From Flavobacterium salmonis (GTDB taxonomy: Bacteria; Bacteroidota; Bacteroidia; Flavobacteriales; Flavobacteriaceae), in assembly GCF_903819435.1 (NCBI RefSeq), contig NZ_CAIJDP010000090.1, positions 186,001 to 250,000 of the forward strand: a DNA stretch of 64,000 nucleotides, in the 5' to 3' direction. The notes under the pieces were generated by a model. That model did not search any database, had not been told where the DNA came from, and worked only from the letters and a program-made list of their open reading frames with translations. Each line of letters opens with the position of its first letter. Within the stretch, counting starts at the first letter, position 1. Shown piece after piece: positions 42,586-52,076 of the stretch. The position numbers were made by a program, and so were the translations under genes.

Positions 42586-45380
42586 GCCATAATATATTCG
42601 ACTAAACCAACTTCATGTTGTAAATCCATTTTTTTACGTAAACGGTATCTTTTTATTTCAACACTTCGAACCGAAATATTAAATAACGGCGCAATTTCTT
42701 TTGATGAGAGGTTCAATCGCAAGTAAGCACAAAGACGCAAATCATTGGGAGTAAGTAAGGGATGAATCAGTTTAATTCTTTTTAAAAAGTCCTTATCAGC
42801 ATTATCAAAAGCCTCTTTAAAAATTTTCCATGAATCTTCTTCGGTAATATTGTCATTAATTGTTCTAATTACCGATTTGATATTTTTATCATCATTCTGC
42901 GTAGTCTTCTTCAGATCTTCTTTAATAAAAGCCAAAAGTTCATTTTTCCTATTTAAACTCATTGTAGAAACCGCCAATTGTCTATTTTTATTATCAACAT
43001 CCTGAGACAATTGTTCGTTTCTAAGTTTCATTAATTGCTGCTCGTTTTCAAGCTCCTTTATCTCTAATAAAAGATTATTTTCTTCAATAAGTTTCTCTTT
43101 TTGCTTTTGATAAAAATTGCGATAGGCTTTATTGATAAAATACCCAATAACAACAAATAATAATAAATAAATAAAACAAGCCAGATTAGTTAAATACCAA
43201 GGCTTAAAAACTATAAAAGTATATGTTGCCATATTCTGCAAAAGTGTATTGGCAAATTTAGCACGAACTTTAAAAGTATATTTTCCCGGAGACAGGTTTT
43301 TAAAATTCACTGAAGATTTTGTGCTCCATTCACTCCATTCATTCTGAAAACCTTCTAATAAATACTGGTACTCAGAATTGATATATTTATTATATTCTGG
43401 AACCGTGTAATTTAAGGTGATATTATTTTCATTTGCCTTAAAACTTCCTTCATCATTTAAAGCAACATTTTTTAAAGTTTGATTTTGCTTATTGATCAAA
43501 ATATCCGAAATAAAAATCGTATAGTTTTTAAAACTTAAATCATCAATATTAAGCGTATAATAACCATCTGTGGTTCCAATTAAATAGGTTGATTTTGAAA
43601 TTTGAGTAATATTTTCAAATCCTGACATTGAATTAGTCAAAGAGGATGGAATTGGAATTATATTTTGCTTTAACTGATTACTTAATTTACTGGCAGAAAA
43701 ATAATGAATGTAATTTTTAGAAAACAGCCAGATTTTATTAGACTGGTCCACTATTAGTTTTCCCGAAGTATATTCATCCTTTTCAAAAATAGAGCTCAGT
43801 AATTTGTCTTTTTCAAATTTTTTTGTAACTGAATTTAATTTAAAAATTCCATCTTTATAAGCATAGTAAATTGCATTGTTAAATTTGGTTAAACTTGCAT
43901 TCTTTCCTTTCTTAGGAGAGGAATAGGCGTAAAAATCTTTTGCTTTTGAAAAAGAATTATCAGGTTTAAATCTAAAAATCCCTTTGTACTCATGACTTAC
44001 ATAGACTTCCAGATTTTGAGTAATTTCAAAATAACGCGATGAATAATTAAAGCCTTCAATTTTATTTTTAAATATCCATTGATTATTAATTTTCTCTAAA
44101 ACCGAAATTCCATAATAATTCCCCTGAAGCAATACATTTTTATTATTTGGTGCCTGTTCGAATTTCCATGTTCCTGAACCAGAAAAGATATTTCTTGCCG
44201 ATGCTTTCTCTATAATAAAAGTTCCCGAATCATGGCCGCAGAAAAGTGTATTATCATATTCAAACAAAGACCATACCTGCCCCTTAGTTCCGCTTATGAA
44301 CTGAAAATCATCTGTACTTTGATATTTTTTACAAAACAACCCCTGATTTGTTCCCACATACAACATCCCGTTATATGTAATTGAAGTATACACTGTACCC
44401 AGGACTCCGGTATCATCTGTAAAACTATGCACAGGCGTTTGCAGATTGATGCAGTTAATTCCGTTATCAAGGCCTACCCAAACATTCTGATCTTTATCTT
44501 CAAACAAAGACAAAACGGTATTATTACTCAATCCTTTGCTTTGCTGAATATGATATTTTAGTTTTCCGGTATCTGATAAAATGAAGATTCCTTTAGAAAC
44601 CGTTCCTAATGCATAACTCCCATCGTGAAGTTTCTGGCTACTGTAAACAAAACCAGATTTTAATTGTGCATCAACTTCTGTTGAAAAGGGTGTTAAAGCT
44701 GTTCTGGTAAGCTTATAAAATCCGCGTAATTGTGTCTGAATCAACAAACAATCATCAAGAGTAAAAACATTGACAATGGTGTGTTTTTTCAGAATAGGAT
44801 TATTGGAAATCAATTTTCCTTTTCCTCCTTCTATTTCAAAAAGACCTTCATTAATGGTTTGATAATAAATCGAATTTTTGGTACTGAAAGATTTTAAAAC
44901 CCCATTTTGAGGCGAAATAATTTTGAAGCTTTTTGTTTTTGTATCATAAATATAAATTCTGTTAAGAGACTGAAATAAAATCCATTGATCATATTTTAAA
45001 ATATTCCAAAACTGTTCATCATCGAGAATTTTATTTTTAATGGTATCACTTAGAGAAATATATATTAATTTACCTTTTGATTGTCTGATCCAGTAACCAA
45101 AGTTCATATAACAACCTGTGTAAATTTTATTGTCTATCACTTTTACAGATCGCATTATGGTTTCGTTTGGAGTTGGATATAACTCCCAATTGGTTCCATT
45201 GTATTCTAAAAGCCCCTCATTATTCGCAAAATAAATTCTATTTTGTTCATCCTGCGAAATCATCCAGCTTTGATTTCCAGCGCCATACAAAGTTGAGGGG
45301 TATTTTACAATTGGCGGTAATTCCTGCGAAAACAGGGCAAAACCTATCAAAAAACAAAGTATAGAAAGTTTAGTTTTCAA
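42579..45380 (-). CDS. One-component PUL regulator: propeller sensor, Y_Y_Y domain and LuxR-type HTH
   Basis: A 933-residue membrane regulator. It has a signal peptide (about 1-19, ending LFSQE), a large periplasmic region of two-component-regulator propeller repeats (for example VLSLFEDKDQNVWVGLDNGI), a Y_Y_Y domain (about 640-715: YQYLLEGFQNEWSEWS and LSPGKYTFKVRA), a membrane helix (about 725-745), a coiled coil (about 750-800) and a C-terminal LuxR-type helix-turn-helix (about 865-930: RLNLSSKEIAPLFNISVRSVE). It has no histidine kinase or receiver domain, so signal passes straight from the periplasmic sensor to DNA. It lies upstream of susC on the same strand and presumably switches on the PUL when glucan is present. 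Confidence 0.9.
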   Translation of the reverse strand: MKTKLSILCFLIGFALFSQELPPIVKYPSTLYGAGNQSWMISQDEQNRIYFANNEGLLEYNGTNWELYPTPNETIMRSVKVIDNKIYTGCYMNFGYWIRQSKGKLIYISLSDTIKNKILDDEQFWNILKYDQWILFQSLNRIYIYDTKTKSFKIISPQNGVLKSFSTKNSIYYQTINEGLFEIEGGKGKLISNNPILKKHTIVNVFTLDDCLLIQTQLRGFYKLTRTALTPFSTEVDAQLKSGFVYSSQKLHDGSYALGTVSKGIFILSDTGKLKYHIQQSKGLSNNTVLSLFEDKDQNVWVGLDNGINCINLQTPVHSFTDDTGVLGTVYTSITYNGMLYVGTNQGLFCKKYQSTDDFQFISGTKGQVWSLFEYDNTLFCGHDSGTFIIEKASARNIFSGSGTWKFEQAPNNKNVLLQGNYYGISVLEKINNQWIFKNKIEGFNYSSRYFEITQNLEVYVSHEYKGIFRFKPDNSFSKAKDFYAYSSPKKGKNASLTKFNNAIYYAYKDGIFKLNSVTKKFEKDKLLSSIFEKDEYTSGKLIVDQSNKIWLFSKNYIHYFSASKLSNQLKQNIIPIPSSLTNSMSGFENITQISKSTYLIGTTDGYYTLNIDDLSFKNYTIFISDILINKQNQTLKNVALNDEGSFKANENNITLNYTVPEYNKYINSEYQYLLEGFQNEWSEWSTKSSVNFKNLSPGKYTFKVRAKFANTLLQNMATYTFIVFKPWYLTNLACFIYLLLFVVIGYFINKAYRNFYQKQKEKLIEENNLLLEIKELENEQQLMKLRNEQLSQDVDNKNRQLAVSTMSLNRKNELLAFIKEDLKKTTQNDDKNIKSVIRTINDNITEEDSWKIFKEAFDNADKDFLKRIKLIHPLLTPNDLRLCAYLRLNLSSKEIAPLFNISVRSVEIKRYRLRKKMDLQHEVGLVEYIMAV

Positions 45381-45541
45381 ATGTATTGTGGTTTAGTTTG
45401 TTATAAAGCAGTTCTAAAATAGCTTATTAAATCAAACCAACAAATTTTAATAAAAAATCTCCTTAACAAAACATGATAATTTTGGAATAATTAGTTAAAA
45501 TTTGGAACAACGACCTTAACAAAACTAAATTCTAAATTGAT

Positions 45542-45549
45542 TACTTTTG
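45542..45549 (+). promoter_or_regulatory. Putative -7 element for uvrA
   Basis: TACTTTTG fits TAnnTTTG and lies 18 bases before ATG 45568. It overlaps an upstream in-frame TTG at 45547, which rules that codon out as a start if this promoter is used. Confidence 0.5.
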
Positions 45550-45567
45550 TACAAATTGACTTTTTTT

Positions 45568-48366
45568 ATGCAAATTGATCTTTCTACACTCGACCCAAAA
45601 CATAATATTATCATTAAAGGAGCTCAGGTACATAATTTAAAAAATGTAGATGTTGCAATCCCGCGAAATAAACTTGTGGTTATTACAGGTCTTTCCGGAT
45701 CAGGAAAATCAAGTCTGGCATTTGATACTTTATACGCCGAAGGACAACGACGTTATGTGGAGAGTCTATCATCATACGCACGGCAATTTTTAGGCCGATT
45801 AGATAAACCAAAAGTAGAATACATAAAAGGAATTGCTCCGGCAATTGCTATTGAGCAAAAAGTAAACACTACAAATGCTCGTTCTACTGTAGGAACTTCT
45901 ACTGAAATTTATGATTATATCAAACTTTTATATGCTCGAATTGGCCGCACTTATTCACCAATATCAGGGAGAGAAGTAAAAAAAAATACCGTAACTGATG
46001 TCGTTTCAGATGTTAAAAATTTCGATCCAGACAGCAAATGGCTATTGCTTTCCTCTATACATCTTGAAGAAGGACGTAAGCTCGAAGACAAGCTTAAAGT
46101 TCTTTTACAACAAGGATTTGCCCGTATATTAGTCGACAACGAAATGGTCCGTCTGGATGAATTTACACCAACGGATATCCACAAATTAGACAATAAAGAT
46201 ATTTTATTGGTCATTGACAGAATTGTCGTAAAAGAAGAAGAAGAATTCTATAATAGACTGGCAGATGCTGTTCAGACTGCATTTTTTGAAGGAAAGGGAA
46301 TTTGTTATCTTCAGGAATTAAGTTCTGATAAGAGATATACATATTCAAACAATTTCGAATTAGACGGCATTACGTTCCTTGAACCAAATGTCCATTTATT
46401 CAGCTTCAATAATCCTTATGGTGCATGCCCTGTCTGTGAAGGTTACGGAAATATTATTGGCATTGATGCAGATTTAGTGGTACCCAATACATCATTATCT
46501 GTTTTTGAAAGCGCTATTTATCCCTGGAGGGGAGAAAGCATGAGCTGGTATAAAGATGAATTTGTGAAACATGCTTATAAATTTGATTTTCCTGTTCATA
46601 AACCCTATTTCGAACTTACAGAAGATCAGAAAGATTTGATATGGAAAGGAAATCAGTATTTTCAGGGATTAAACGATTTTTTTAAAGAACTCGAAGAGAA
46701 AAACTACAAGATTCAAAATCGTGTCATGTTGTCGCGCTACCGAGGAAAAACTAAGTGTTATGCTTGTCGCGGAAAACGATTACGTGAAGAAGCTTCGTAT
46801 GTAAAAATAAATGGTAAAACAGTTTCAGAATTAGTCGATTTACCAATTAAACATCTGGTTACTTTTTTCAAAAACATTGATTTAGATATTTACGAACAGC
46901 AAATTGCCAAACGTTTAATGGTCGAAATCAATAATCGTCTATCATTTTTGACGGAAGTTGGTTTGGATTATCTTACTTTAAATCGAAACTCAGCAAGTCT
47001 TTCCGGAGGAGAGTCACAAAGAATTAATCTAGCCACCTCTCTGGGAAGCAGTTTAGTTGGTTCGATGTATATCCTCGATGAACCAAGTATTGGTTTGCAC
47101 CCAAAAGATTCAGAACGACTGATCAAAGTTTTACTTTCGCTTCGTGATTTAGGCAATACCGTAATTGTGGTTGAACACGATGAAGATATTATGAAAGCTG
47201 CAGATATGATTATTGATATTGGTCCAGAAGCCGGAACTTTTGGAGGAAATTTGGTTGCTCAGGGAACTTATGATGAAATTTTAAAATCTGAATCTCTTAC
47301 CGCTAAATATCTGAATGGTGATTTAGAAATTTCTGTTCCGAAAAAAAGAAGAAAATTCAAAAATCATATTGATATCATTGGCGCAAGAGAAAACAATTTA
47401 AAAAATATTGATGTTACTTTCCCTTTAGATGTTTTAACAGTAATTACGGGAGTTTCAGGAAGTGGAAAAAGTACACTAATCAAAAAGATTTTATTTCCGG
47501 CCATGCAAAAAAAACTGGAAAGTGCTGCCGAAAAAGCGGGTCAGTTTAGCGACATAACAGGTTCTTTTTCTCAAATTAAGCATATTGAATATGTGGATCA
47601 GAACCCTATTGGAAGAAGTTCGAGATCTAATCCTGTTACTTATATCAAAGCTTATGATGATATCCGTGATTTGTATGCTAAAGAAAAACTATCCAAAATA
47701 AGAGGTTATCAGGCCAAACATTTTTCTTTTAATGTTGATGGTGGCCGATGCGAAACCTGCAAGGGAGAAGGCTCTATAAATGTCGAAATGGTATTTATGG
47801 CCGATGTTTCTTTACCATGTGAAACCTGTGGAGGAAAACGATTCAAAAAAGAAATTCTGGAAATTAATTTCGACGAAAAAAACATCAATGATATTCTGAC
47901 CATGACTATCGATGATGCTATTGCTTTTTTTGAAAAAAATAAACAAACCAAAATCACTCAAAAACTGCAACCGCTACAGGATGTAGGTTTAGGATATGTT
48001 CAATTGGGGCAATCTTCTTCTACCCTTTCCGGTGGTGAAGCACAGCGTATTAAACTCGCCTCTTTTTTAGTAAAAGGGGCTACTAAAGATAAAGCTTTAT
48101 TTGTTTTTGATGAACCAACAACAGGATTACATTTTCACGACATCAAAAAATTATTAGCTTCATTTGATGCCTTAATCGAAAAAGGACATTCGATTATTGT
48201 AATTGAACACAATCTTGACCTTATAAAATGCGCTGACTGGATTATTGATTTGGGTCCGGAAGGAGGAGAAAATGGTGGTTATTTGTTAGCAACCGGAATA
48301 CCTGAAGATATAGTAAAAATAAAAGAATCAATAACAGGAATTTACCTCAAGGATAAACTAAACTAA
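45568..48366 (+). CDS. uvrA: Excinuclease ABC subunit A
   Basis: This 932-residue damage-recognition ATPase of nucleotide excision repair matches the family length. It carries two ABC modules: Walker A GLSGSGKSS near the N-terminus and GVSGSGKSTL in the second half. The signature motifs are LSGGESQRI and LSGGEAQRIKLA, with the Walker B segments YILDEPSIGLHP and FVFDEPTTGLHF. Two zinc modules are present: CPVC...CYAC and CETCKGEG...CETCGG. The start at 45568 begins MQIDLSTLD; a TTG seven codons upstream overlaps the predicted promoter. It is divergent from the PUL regulator and appears monocistronic. Confidence 0.95.
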   Translation: MQIDLSTLDPKHNIIIKGAQVHNLKNVDVAIPRNKLVVITGLSGSGKSSLAFDTLYAEGQRRYVESLSSYARQFLGRLDKPKVEYIKGIAPAIAIEQKVNTTNARSTVGTSTEIYDYIKLLYARIGRTYSPISGREVKKNTVTDVVSDVKNFDPDSKWLLLSSIHLEEGRKLEDKLKVLLQQGFARILVDNEMVRLDEFTPTDIHKLDNKDILLVIDRIVVKEEEEFYNRLADAVQTAFFEGKGICYLQELSSDKRYTYSNNFELDGITFLEPNVHLFSFNNPYGACPVCEGYGNIIGIDADLVVPNTSLSVFESAIYPWRGESMSWYKDEFVKHAYKFDFPVHKPYFELTEDQKDLIWKGNQYFQGLNDFFKELEEKNYKIQNRVMLSRYRGKTKCYACRGKRLREEASYVKINGKTVSELVDLPIKHLVTFFKNIDLDIYEQQIAKRLMVEINNRLSFLTEVGLDYLTLNRNSASLSGGESQRINLATSLGSSLVGSMYILDEPSIGLHPKDSERLIKVLLSLRDLGNTVIVVEHDEDIMKAADMIIDIGPEAGTFGGNLVAQGTYDEILKSESLTAKYLNGDLEISVPKKRRKFKNHIDIIGARENNLKNIDVTFPLDVLTVITGVSGSGKSTLIKKILFPAMQKKLESAAEKAGQFSDITGSFSQIKHIEYVDQNPIGRSSRSNPVTYIKAYDDIRDLYAKEKLSKIRGYQAKHFSFNVDGGRCETCKGEGSINVEMVFMADVSLPCETCGGKRFKKEILEINFDEKNINDILTMTIDDAIAFFEKNKQTKITQKLQPLQDVGLGYVQLGQSSSTLSGGEAQRIKLASFLVKGATKDKALFVFDEPTTGLHFHDIKKLLASFDALIEKGHSIIVIEHNLDLIKCADWIIDLGPEGGENGGYLLATGIPEDIVKIKESITGIYLKDKLN

Positions 48367-48373
48367 AAAAATC

Positions 48374-48422
48374 AGCCACGAATTACTTCTTTTACTTGAT
48401 TGTAATGAAATAATTCGTGGCT
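48374..48422. terminator. Terminator between uvrA and the convergent small gene
   Basis: AGCCACGAATTA (48374-48385) pairs perfectly with TAATTCGTGGCT (48411-48422), a 12-bp stem with a 25-base loop, followed by AT-rich DNA. Confidence 0.7.
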
Positions 48423-48446
48423 AAAATTTTTAATCATTTTTAATTG

Positions 48447-48752
48447 CTAAGCAACTAAACATCTTTCTTCAAAAGGGACGCCATCTTCATCTATAGCAAC
48501 TAAAATCTTTTTTTGTTTTGATGCTTCTATTGTAAGATATAACCATGCAACAGACCACAAACCTAATGTTAAACAAAAAATTATAAAATTGAATCCATGA
48601 TTTACAGCTTTTCCTCCTTTTGAAAGTACAGCAAAAAGCATTTTGTCATTACGCTCTTCAAGCACAAATCCTTTATGAACCTTTTTCGAAATCATATTGG
48701 AAAATACTCGTAAACTTTCTTCCTGGGTGAATTGATTGCTCTTCATAATCAT
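48447..48752 (-). CDS. Small single-helix membrane protein, unknown function
   Basis: The 101-residue protein has a soluble N-terminal half (FTQEESLRVFSNMISKKVHKG), one membrane helix (about 53-73: FNFIIFCLTLGLWSVAWLYLT) and a short C-terminal tail (ILVAIDEDGVPFEERCLVA). No known motif is recognised. The start could be either of two ATG codons two apart. It is convergent with uvrA and stands alone, with over 400 bases of empty DNA upstream. Confidence 0.68.
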   Translation of the reverse strand: MIMKSNQFTQEESLRVFSNMISKKVHKGFVLEERNDKMLFAVLSKGGKAVNHGFNFIIFCLTLGLWSVAWLYLTIEASKQKKILVAIDEDGVPFEERCLVA

Positions 48753-49172
48753 TAAATTAAAATTAATGTGACTTAATTTCTAAACTTACTATAACAAAAA
48801 TACACAATCAAAACCCGCTTAACAATACCCACTTTTAGTGATTTACAAATAATTTTTCAACAGAAAAGAAGAATCGTTATTAATTTAAAAACATAATGCT
48901 AGTTTTCATTCAATAAAATAGAAAATAAACAACTATTTATTTTAACATCTTTCAATTAATTATATTTAAAATATTATGAATATTTTTTAAATATATTAAA
49001 ATGATGACTTGAAATTATTATTTATAATCAATATCCAAAATTTTATCTAAAGAGCACTTTTTAATATATGAGGCGAAATAAAGTAATTTTATTTTCTAAA
49101 TCGCCTGATTTGTTTCAATAGAAAAAAAAACCTAAAATACATTAGTTAATTATCAGTGTTTAAATAACGTTA
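48753..49172. other. AT-rich spacer of 420 bases
   Basis: I see no gene here. The one structure is a nested hairpin: AGGCGA (49071-49076) with TCGCCT (49101-49106) enclosing AATAAA and TTTATT. It lies about 70 bases beyond the flippase stop and could end that transcript, though no T-run follows on the minus strand. Confidence 0.5.
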
Positions 49173-50642
49173 CTAAATCTTAACACCAATTTTTCTTAAA
49201 AGACTATCCATAACCTTATTGATATCTGGTGAGATAGTAAATTTATAATTTAGATACAGATATAAAATCGTGACAAAAATGGATTTCAAAGCAATTCCAA
49301 TTAAAGGATAAACCTGAAATTCCCAAAAATAAAAAGCTAAAAACAAAGCTGTTGTAACAGCCAGTGAATATAAATTTTGTTTTGTAAAAGGATACAAATG
49401 AAGTTTTTTTACAACAAACAGCAGTTTGGCCAGACTATAAAAAGTGATAGACAATAAGGTTGCAAATGCAGAACCCATAATGCCGTAGAGCGGTATGAAA
49501 ATTACATTTAAAATAAATGTCAGCACCACTAAACCTAGTCCTAAAAACAATACAGTTTTGTAATATTTTGTATTAAAAATGATAGCATTATTATTTCCTA
49601 AAATCAAATCAAAATATTTAGACAAACCTATCATAAAAACTACCGGAATTCCGCCTCTGTATTCGTCAGGAACTATTTCATACAACTGGTTAATATTCAC
49701 AAAAATACATAACATTACAAAGCCTCCCACAATCTGCAGGTTTATGGATGTTTTTTTATACAAAATATTCAATTCGTCATGTTTGTTTTCGTGCATTAAT
49801 TTAGCCGTAATCGGATATACAATTTGATGCATGGCCCGACTTGGAACCGAAATAACCAAAGCAATATAGGTTGCAACAGAATAATAAGCAATATTCTTGA
49901 TTTCCATGTATTGATTTAGCATGAGTTTATCGCCATCTAAAAGCAAATTGGCAACACTTCCGGACAAAATAATATAAAAAGTATATTCCATTACACTTTT
50001 TACGTTTTCGGGAATTGTAATTTGAAAATTTGGTCTTTTGATATAAAAGGCATAAAACATCGTTATCAAAAAGGCTACAAAATAAATCGCAGCAGTTAAA
50101 TAAACAAACTCAACCAATGAAATCCATTTAAAATACAATCCAACTAAGGCAAAACTGGAAAACAACCTCAAACCTACTTCTTTGATAAAGTTTCCAAAAA
50201 CAGAATGCATGTGAACTCTTGCCCATGCATAAAATATTTCAAAATAGGCCATACAAATTCCAATAAATGGAATTAAGAGCATGAATTCTTTGACTACGGG
50301 ATTTTCTTTAGAAACAAAAGCCGTAATATCATCAAAGAAAAAGATTCCTATTATTCCCAAAGGAATACACATCAATACCGGAAATAAAGCTGTAAAAGAT
50401 AAAAATTGTTCTCTTTCTTCTTCAGTATTATATTGTGAGTAAAATTTAACTAAGGTATTCTGCATCCCGATGGCAAACAGGGGCATAATAACATTTGCTG
50501 CCGAAAGAATATAATTTGTTAATGCATAATAAGTTGCACCCAAATAAATGGGATACAAATAAAGTGTATTAATAGCTCCAATACCGAAACCTATATAAGT
50601 GATTATAGTGTTTTTGAAAGACTGATTTAAGACAATACCCAT
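49173..50642 (-). CDS. Polysaccharide flippase (Wzx/MATE-like)
   Basis: A 489-residue membrane protein with about 12-14 helices and the features of the oligosaccharide flippase family: N-terminal FKNTIITYIGFGIGAINTLYLYPIYLG, an early charged loop (QYNTEEEREQF), and a central SRAMHQIVYPITAKLM segment. Such proteins move lipid-linked glycans from the inner to the outer leaflet. It is last in the run DUF4834, YfhO, GT4, flippase, 94 bases after the GT4 gene. The glycan handled is unknown. Confidence 0.85.
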   Translation of the reverse strand: MGIVLNQSFKNTIITYIGFGIGAINTLYLYPIYLGATYYALTNYILSAANVIMPLFAIGMQNTLVKFYSQYNTEEEREQFLSFTALFPVLMCIPLGIIGIFFFDDITAFVSKENPVVKEFMLLIPFIGICMAYFEIFYAWARVHMHSVFGNFIKEVGLRLFSSFALVGLYFKWISLVEFVYLTAAIYFVAFLITMFYAFYIKRPNFQITIPENVKSVMEYTFYIILSGSVANLLLDGDKLMLNQYMEIKNIAYYSVATYIALVISVPSRAMHQIVYPITAKLMHENKHDELNILYKKTSINLQIVGGFVMLCIFVNINQLYEIVPDEYRGGIPVVFMIGLSKYFDLILGNNNAIIFNTKYYKTVLFLGLGLVVLTFILNVIFIPLYGIMGSAFATLLSITFYSLAKLLFVVKKLHLYPFTKQNLYSLAVTTALFLAFYFWEFQVYPLIGIALKSIFVTILYLYLNYKFTISPDINKVMDSLLRKIGVKI

Positions 50643-50736
50643 TTTTTGACTGCAGGATTTAGATTGTAGATTTTTGATTTGCTATTCTACTTTCTTATAA
50701 TATTTGAAATTGTTATTTCTTTTTAAAATTGATATT

Positions 50737-52020
50737 TTAACGAATCAATTGTGCTAATTGCCTGGTTAGATTTTTTCTTGAATACTGCTGTAAACCAACT
50801 CCATTAGCCCTTAGGTTTCCTTCCAAAAATTGATTATAAAGGTCCAAAATTACACTTTTTAATTTCGCTTTTTCAGAATAATCAAAAAATACTCCTGTAT
50901 TCGTTTCTTTTATGATATCAGCAAAATCTGACCCTTGAGGACCAATTGCAATTATTGGACGGTTAGATACCATATATTCGAATAATTTCCCCGGAATAAT
51001 GCTCTTGGTATCTTCAGAATTAATTTCGATTAAAAGCAAAACCTGTGATTTTTTTTGATGCGCAATTGCCTCATGATGCGACACATAGCCCATAAGATTC
51101 AAATAATCATTTAGTTTAAATTCTACGATTGAATCAAGTACTTCCTGACTTACTGCACCAATTAACTTAATCTCTAAGTTCGATTTAAAATCAGAAGTTT
51201 CATTTAACAATTCAACAAGACATTCCCATAAAAACTTTGGGTTTCGATCTGATAAAAAGGAACCAATATGAGCGAGAGTAAATTTGGTATCCAAAACCTG
51301 CTTCTCTACGCTTTCAACATCATAACCATTTGTAATCACTGAGATAGGCTTATTGGTTATTGCCTGAAATTCTGTTTTAGTGGTTTTACTGGTTACAATA
51401 ACAGTATCTGCTGAATTGAGAACTTTATGCTCTAATTGCTTGTGTTTTTTAGACGCATAACTTGACAGACGCAATGCCTTGTGATAACCAATAGTCGTCC
51501 AGGGATCACGGAAATCTGCAAACCACTTTACATTTAGTTTTGCTTTTAATTCTAAACCAATCAAATGCAAACTGTGTGGCGGTCCGGAAGTAACAATTGT
51601 ATCGATATTGTTCTCCTTAATATATTTCTCAAGATAAGACACAGAAGGTTTTACCCAAAAAACACGTGCATCCGGAATAAAAAGATTACCTCGTACCCAA
51701 AGAAAAGTTTTGTCTAAAAAAGTCTGTTTCTTTTTATGAGGGAAAATTCCGGAACTGATTTTTTTTGTTTTTTTCTTTGAAAAGATTGAAGCCAATTGAT
51801 AAGGCTCCCAGATTTTACTTTTAAGAATAATTACTTTATCTGAAATTTCACTTACCAAACCTTCATCAACAATTGGATAAGTTGGATTTTCCGGAACATA
51901 AACGATTGGCTGTACATCAAATTCCGGCAGGTATTTTACAAATTTGAGCCAGCGTTGTACACCAGGCCCTCCAGCTGGCGGGAAGTAATAAGTTATTATT
52001 AAGAGCTTTTTTTGTTCCAT
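50737..52020 (-). CDS. Family 4-like glycosyltransferase
   Basis: The 427-residue cytoplasmic GT-B-fold enzyme begins with the acceptor-loop pattern ITYYFPPAGGPGVQRWLKF (about 9-27), common in GT4 enzymes of flavobacteria. It continues with VTSGPPHSLHLIGLELK, the linker segment SVITNGYD, and the donor-site region SEDTKSIIPGKLFEYMVSNRPIIAIG, where the K-x-FEYM pattern replaces the commoner E-x7-E. It adds sugars to a lipid carrier or cell-surface glycan. It lies 57 bases after yfhO and before the flippase. Confidence 0.88.
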   Translation of the reverse strand: MEQKKLLIITYYFPPAGGPGVQRWLKFVKYLPEFDVQPIVYVPENPTYPIVDEGLVSEISDKVIILKSKIWEPYQLASIFSKKKTKKISSGIFPHKKKQTFLDKTFLWVRGNLFIPDARVFWVKPSVSYLEKYIKENNIDTIVTSGPPHSLHLIGLELKAKLNVKWFADFRDPWTTIGYHKALRLSSYASKKHKQLEHKVLNSADTVIVTSKTTKTEFQAITNKPISVITNGYDVESVEKQVLDTKFTLAHIGSFLSDRNPKFLWECLVELLNETSDFKSNLEIKLIGAVSQEVLDSIVEFKLNDYLNLMGYVSHHEAIAHQKKSQVLLLIEINSEDTKSIIPGKLFEYMVSNRPIIAIGPQGSDFADIIKETNTGVFFDYSEKAKLKSVILDLYNQFLEGNLRANGVGLQQYSRKNLTRQLAQLIR

Positions 52021-52076
52021 ATTCCAATTCCACAGAGATCCACAAAGTATCTACTAAGTATCACAAAGATTTTAAA

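Noticed and set aside
45547..45567. TTG start for uvrA
   Set aside because: It lies within the predicted -7 element; ATG 45568 fits the family.
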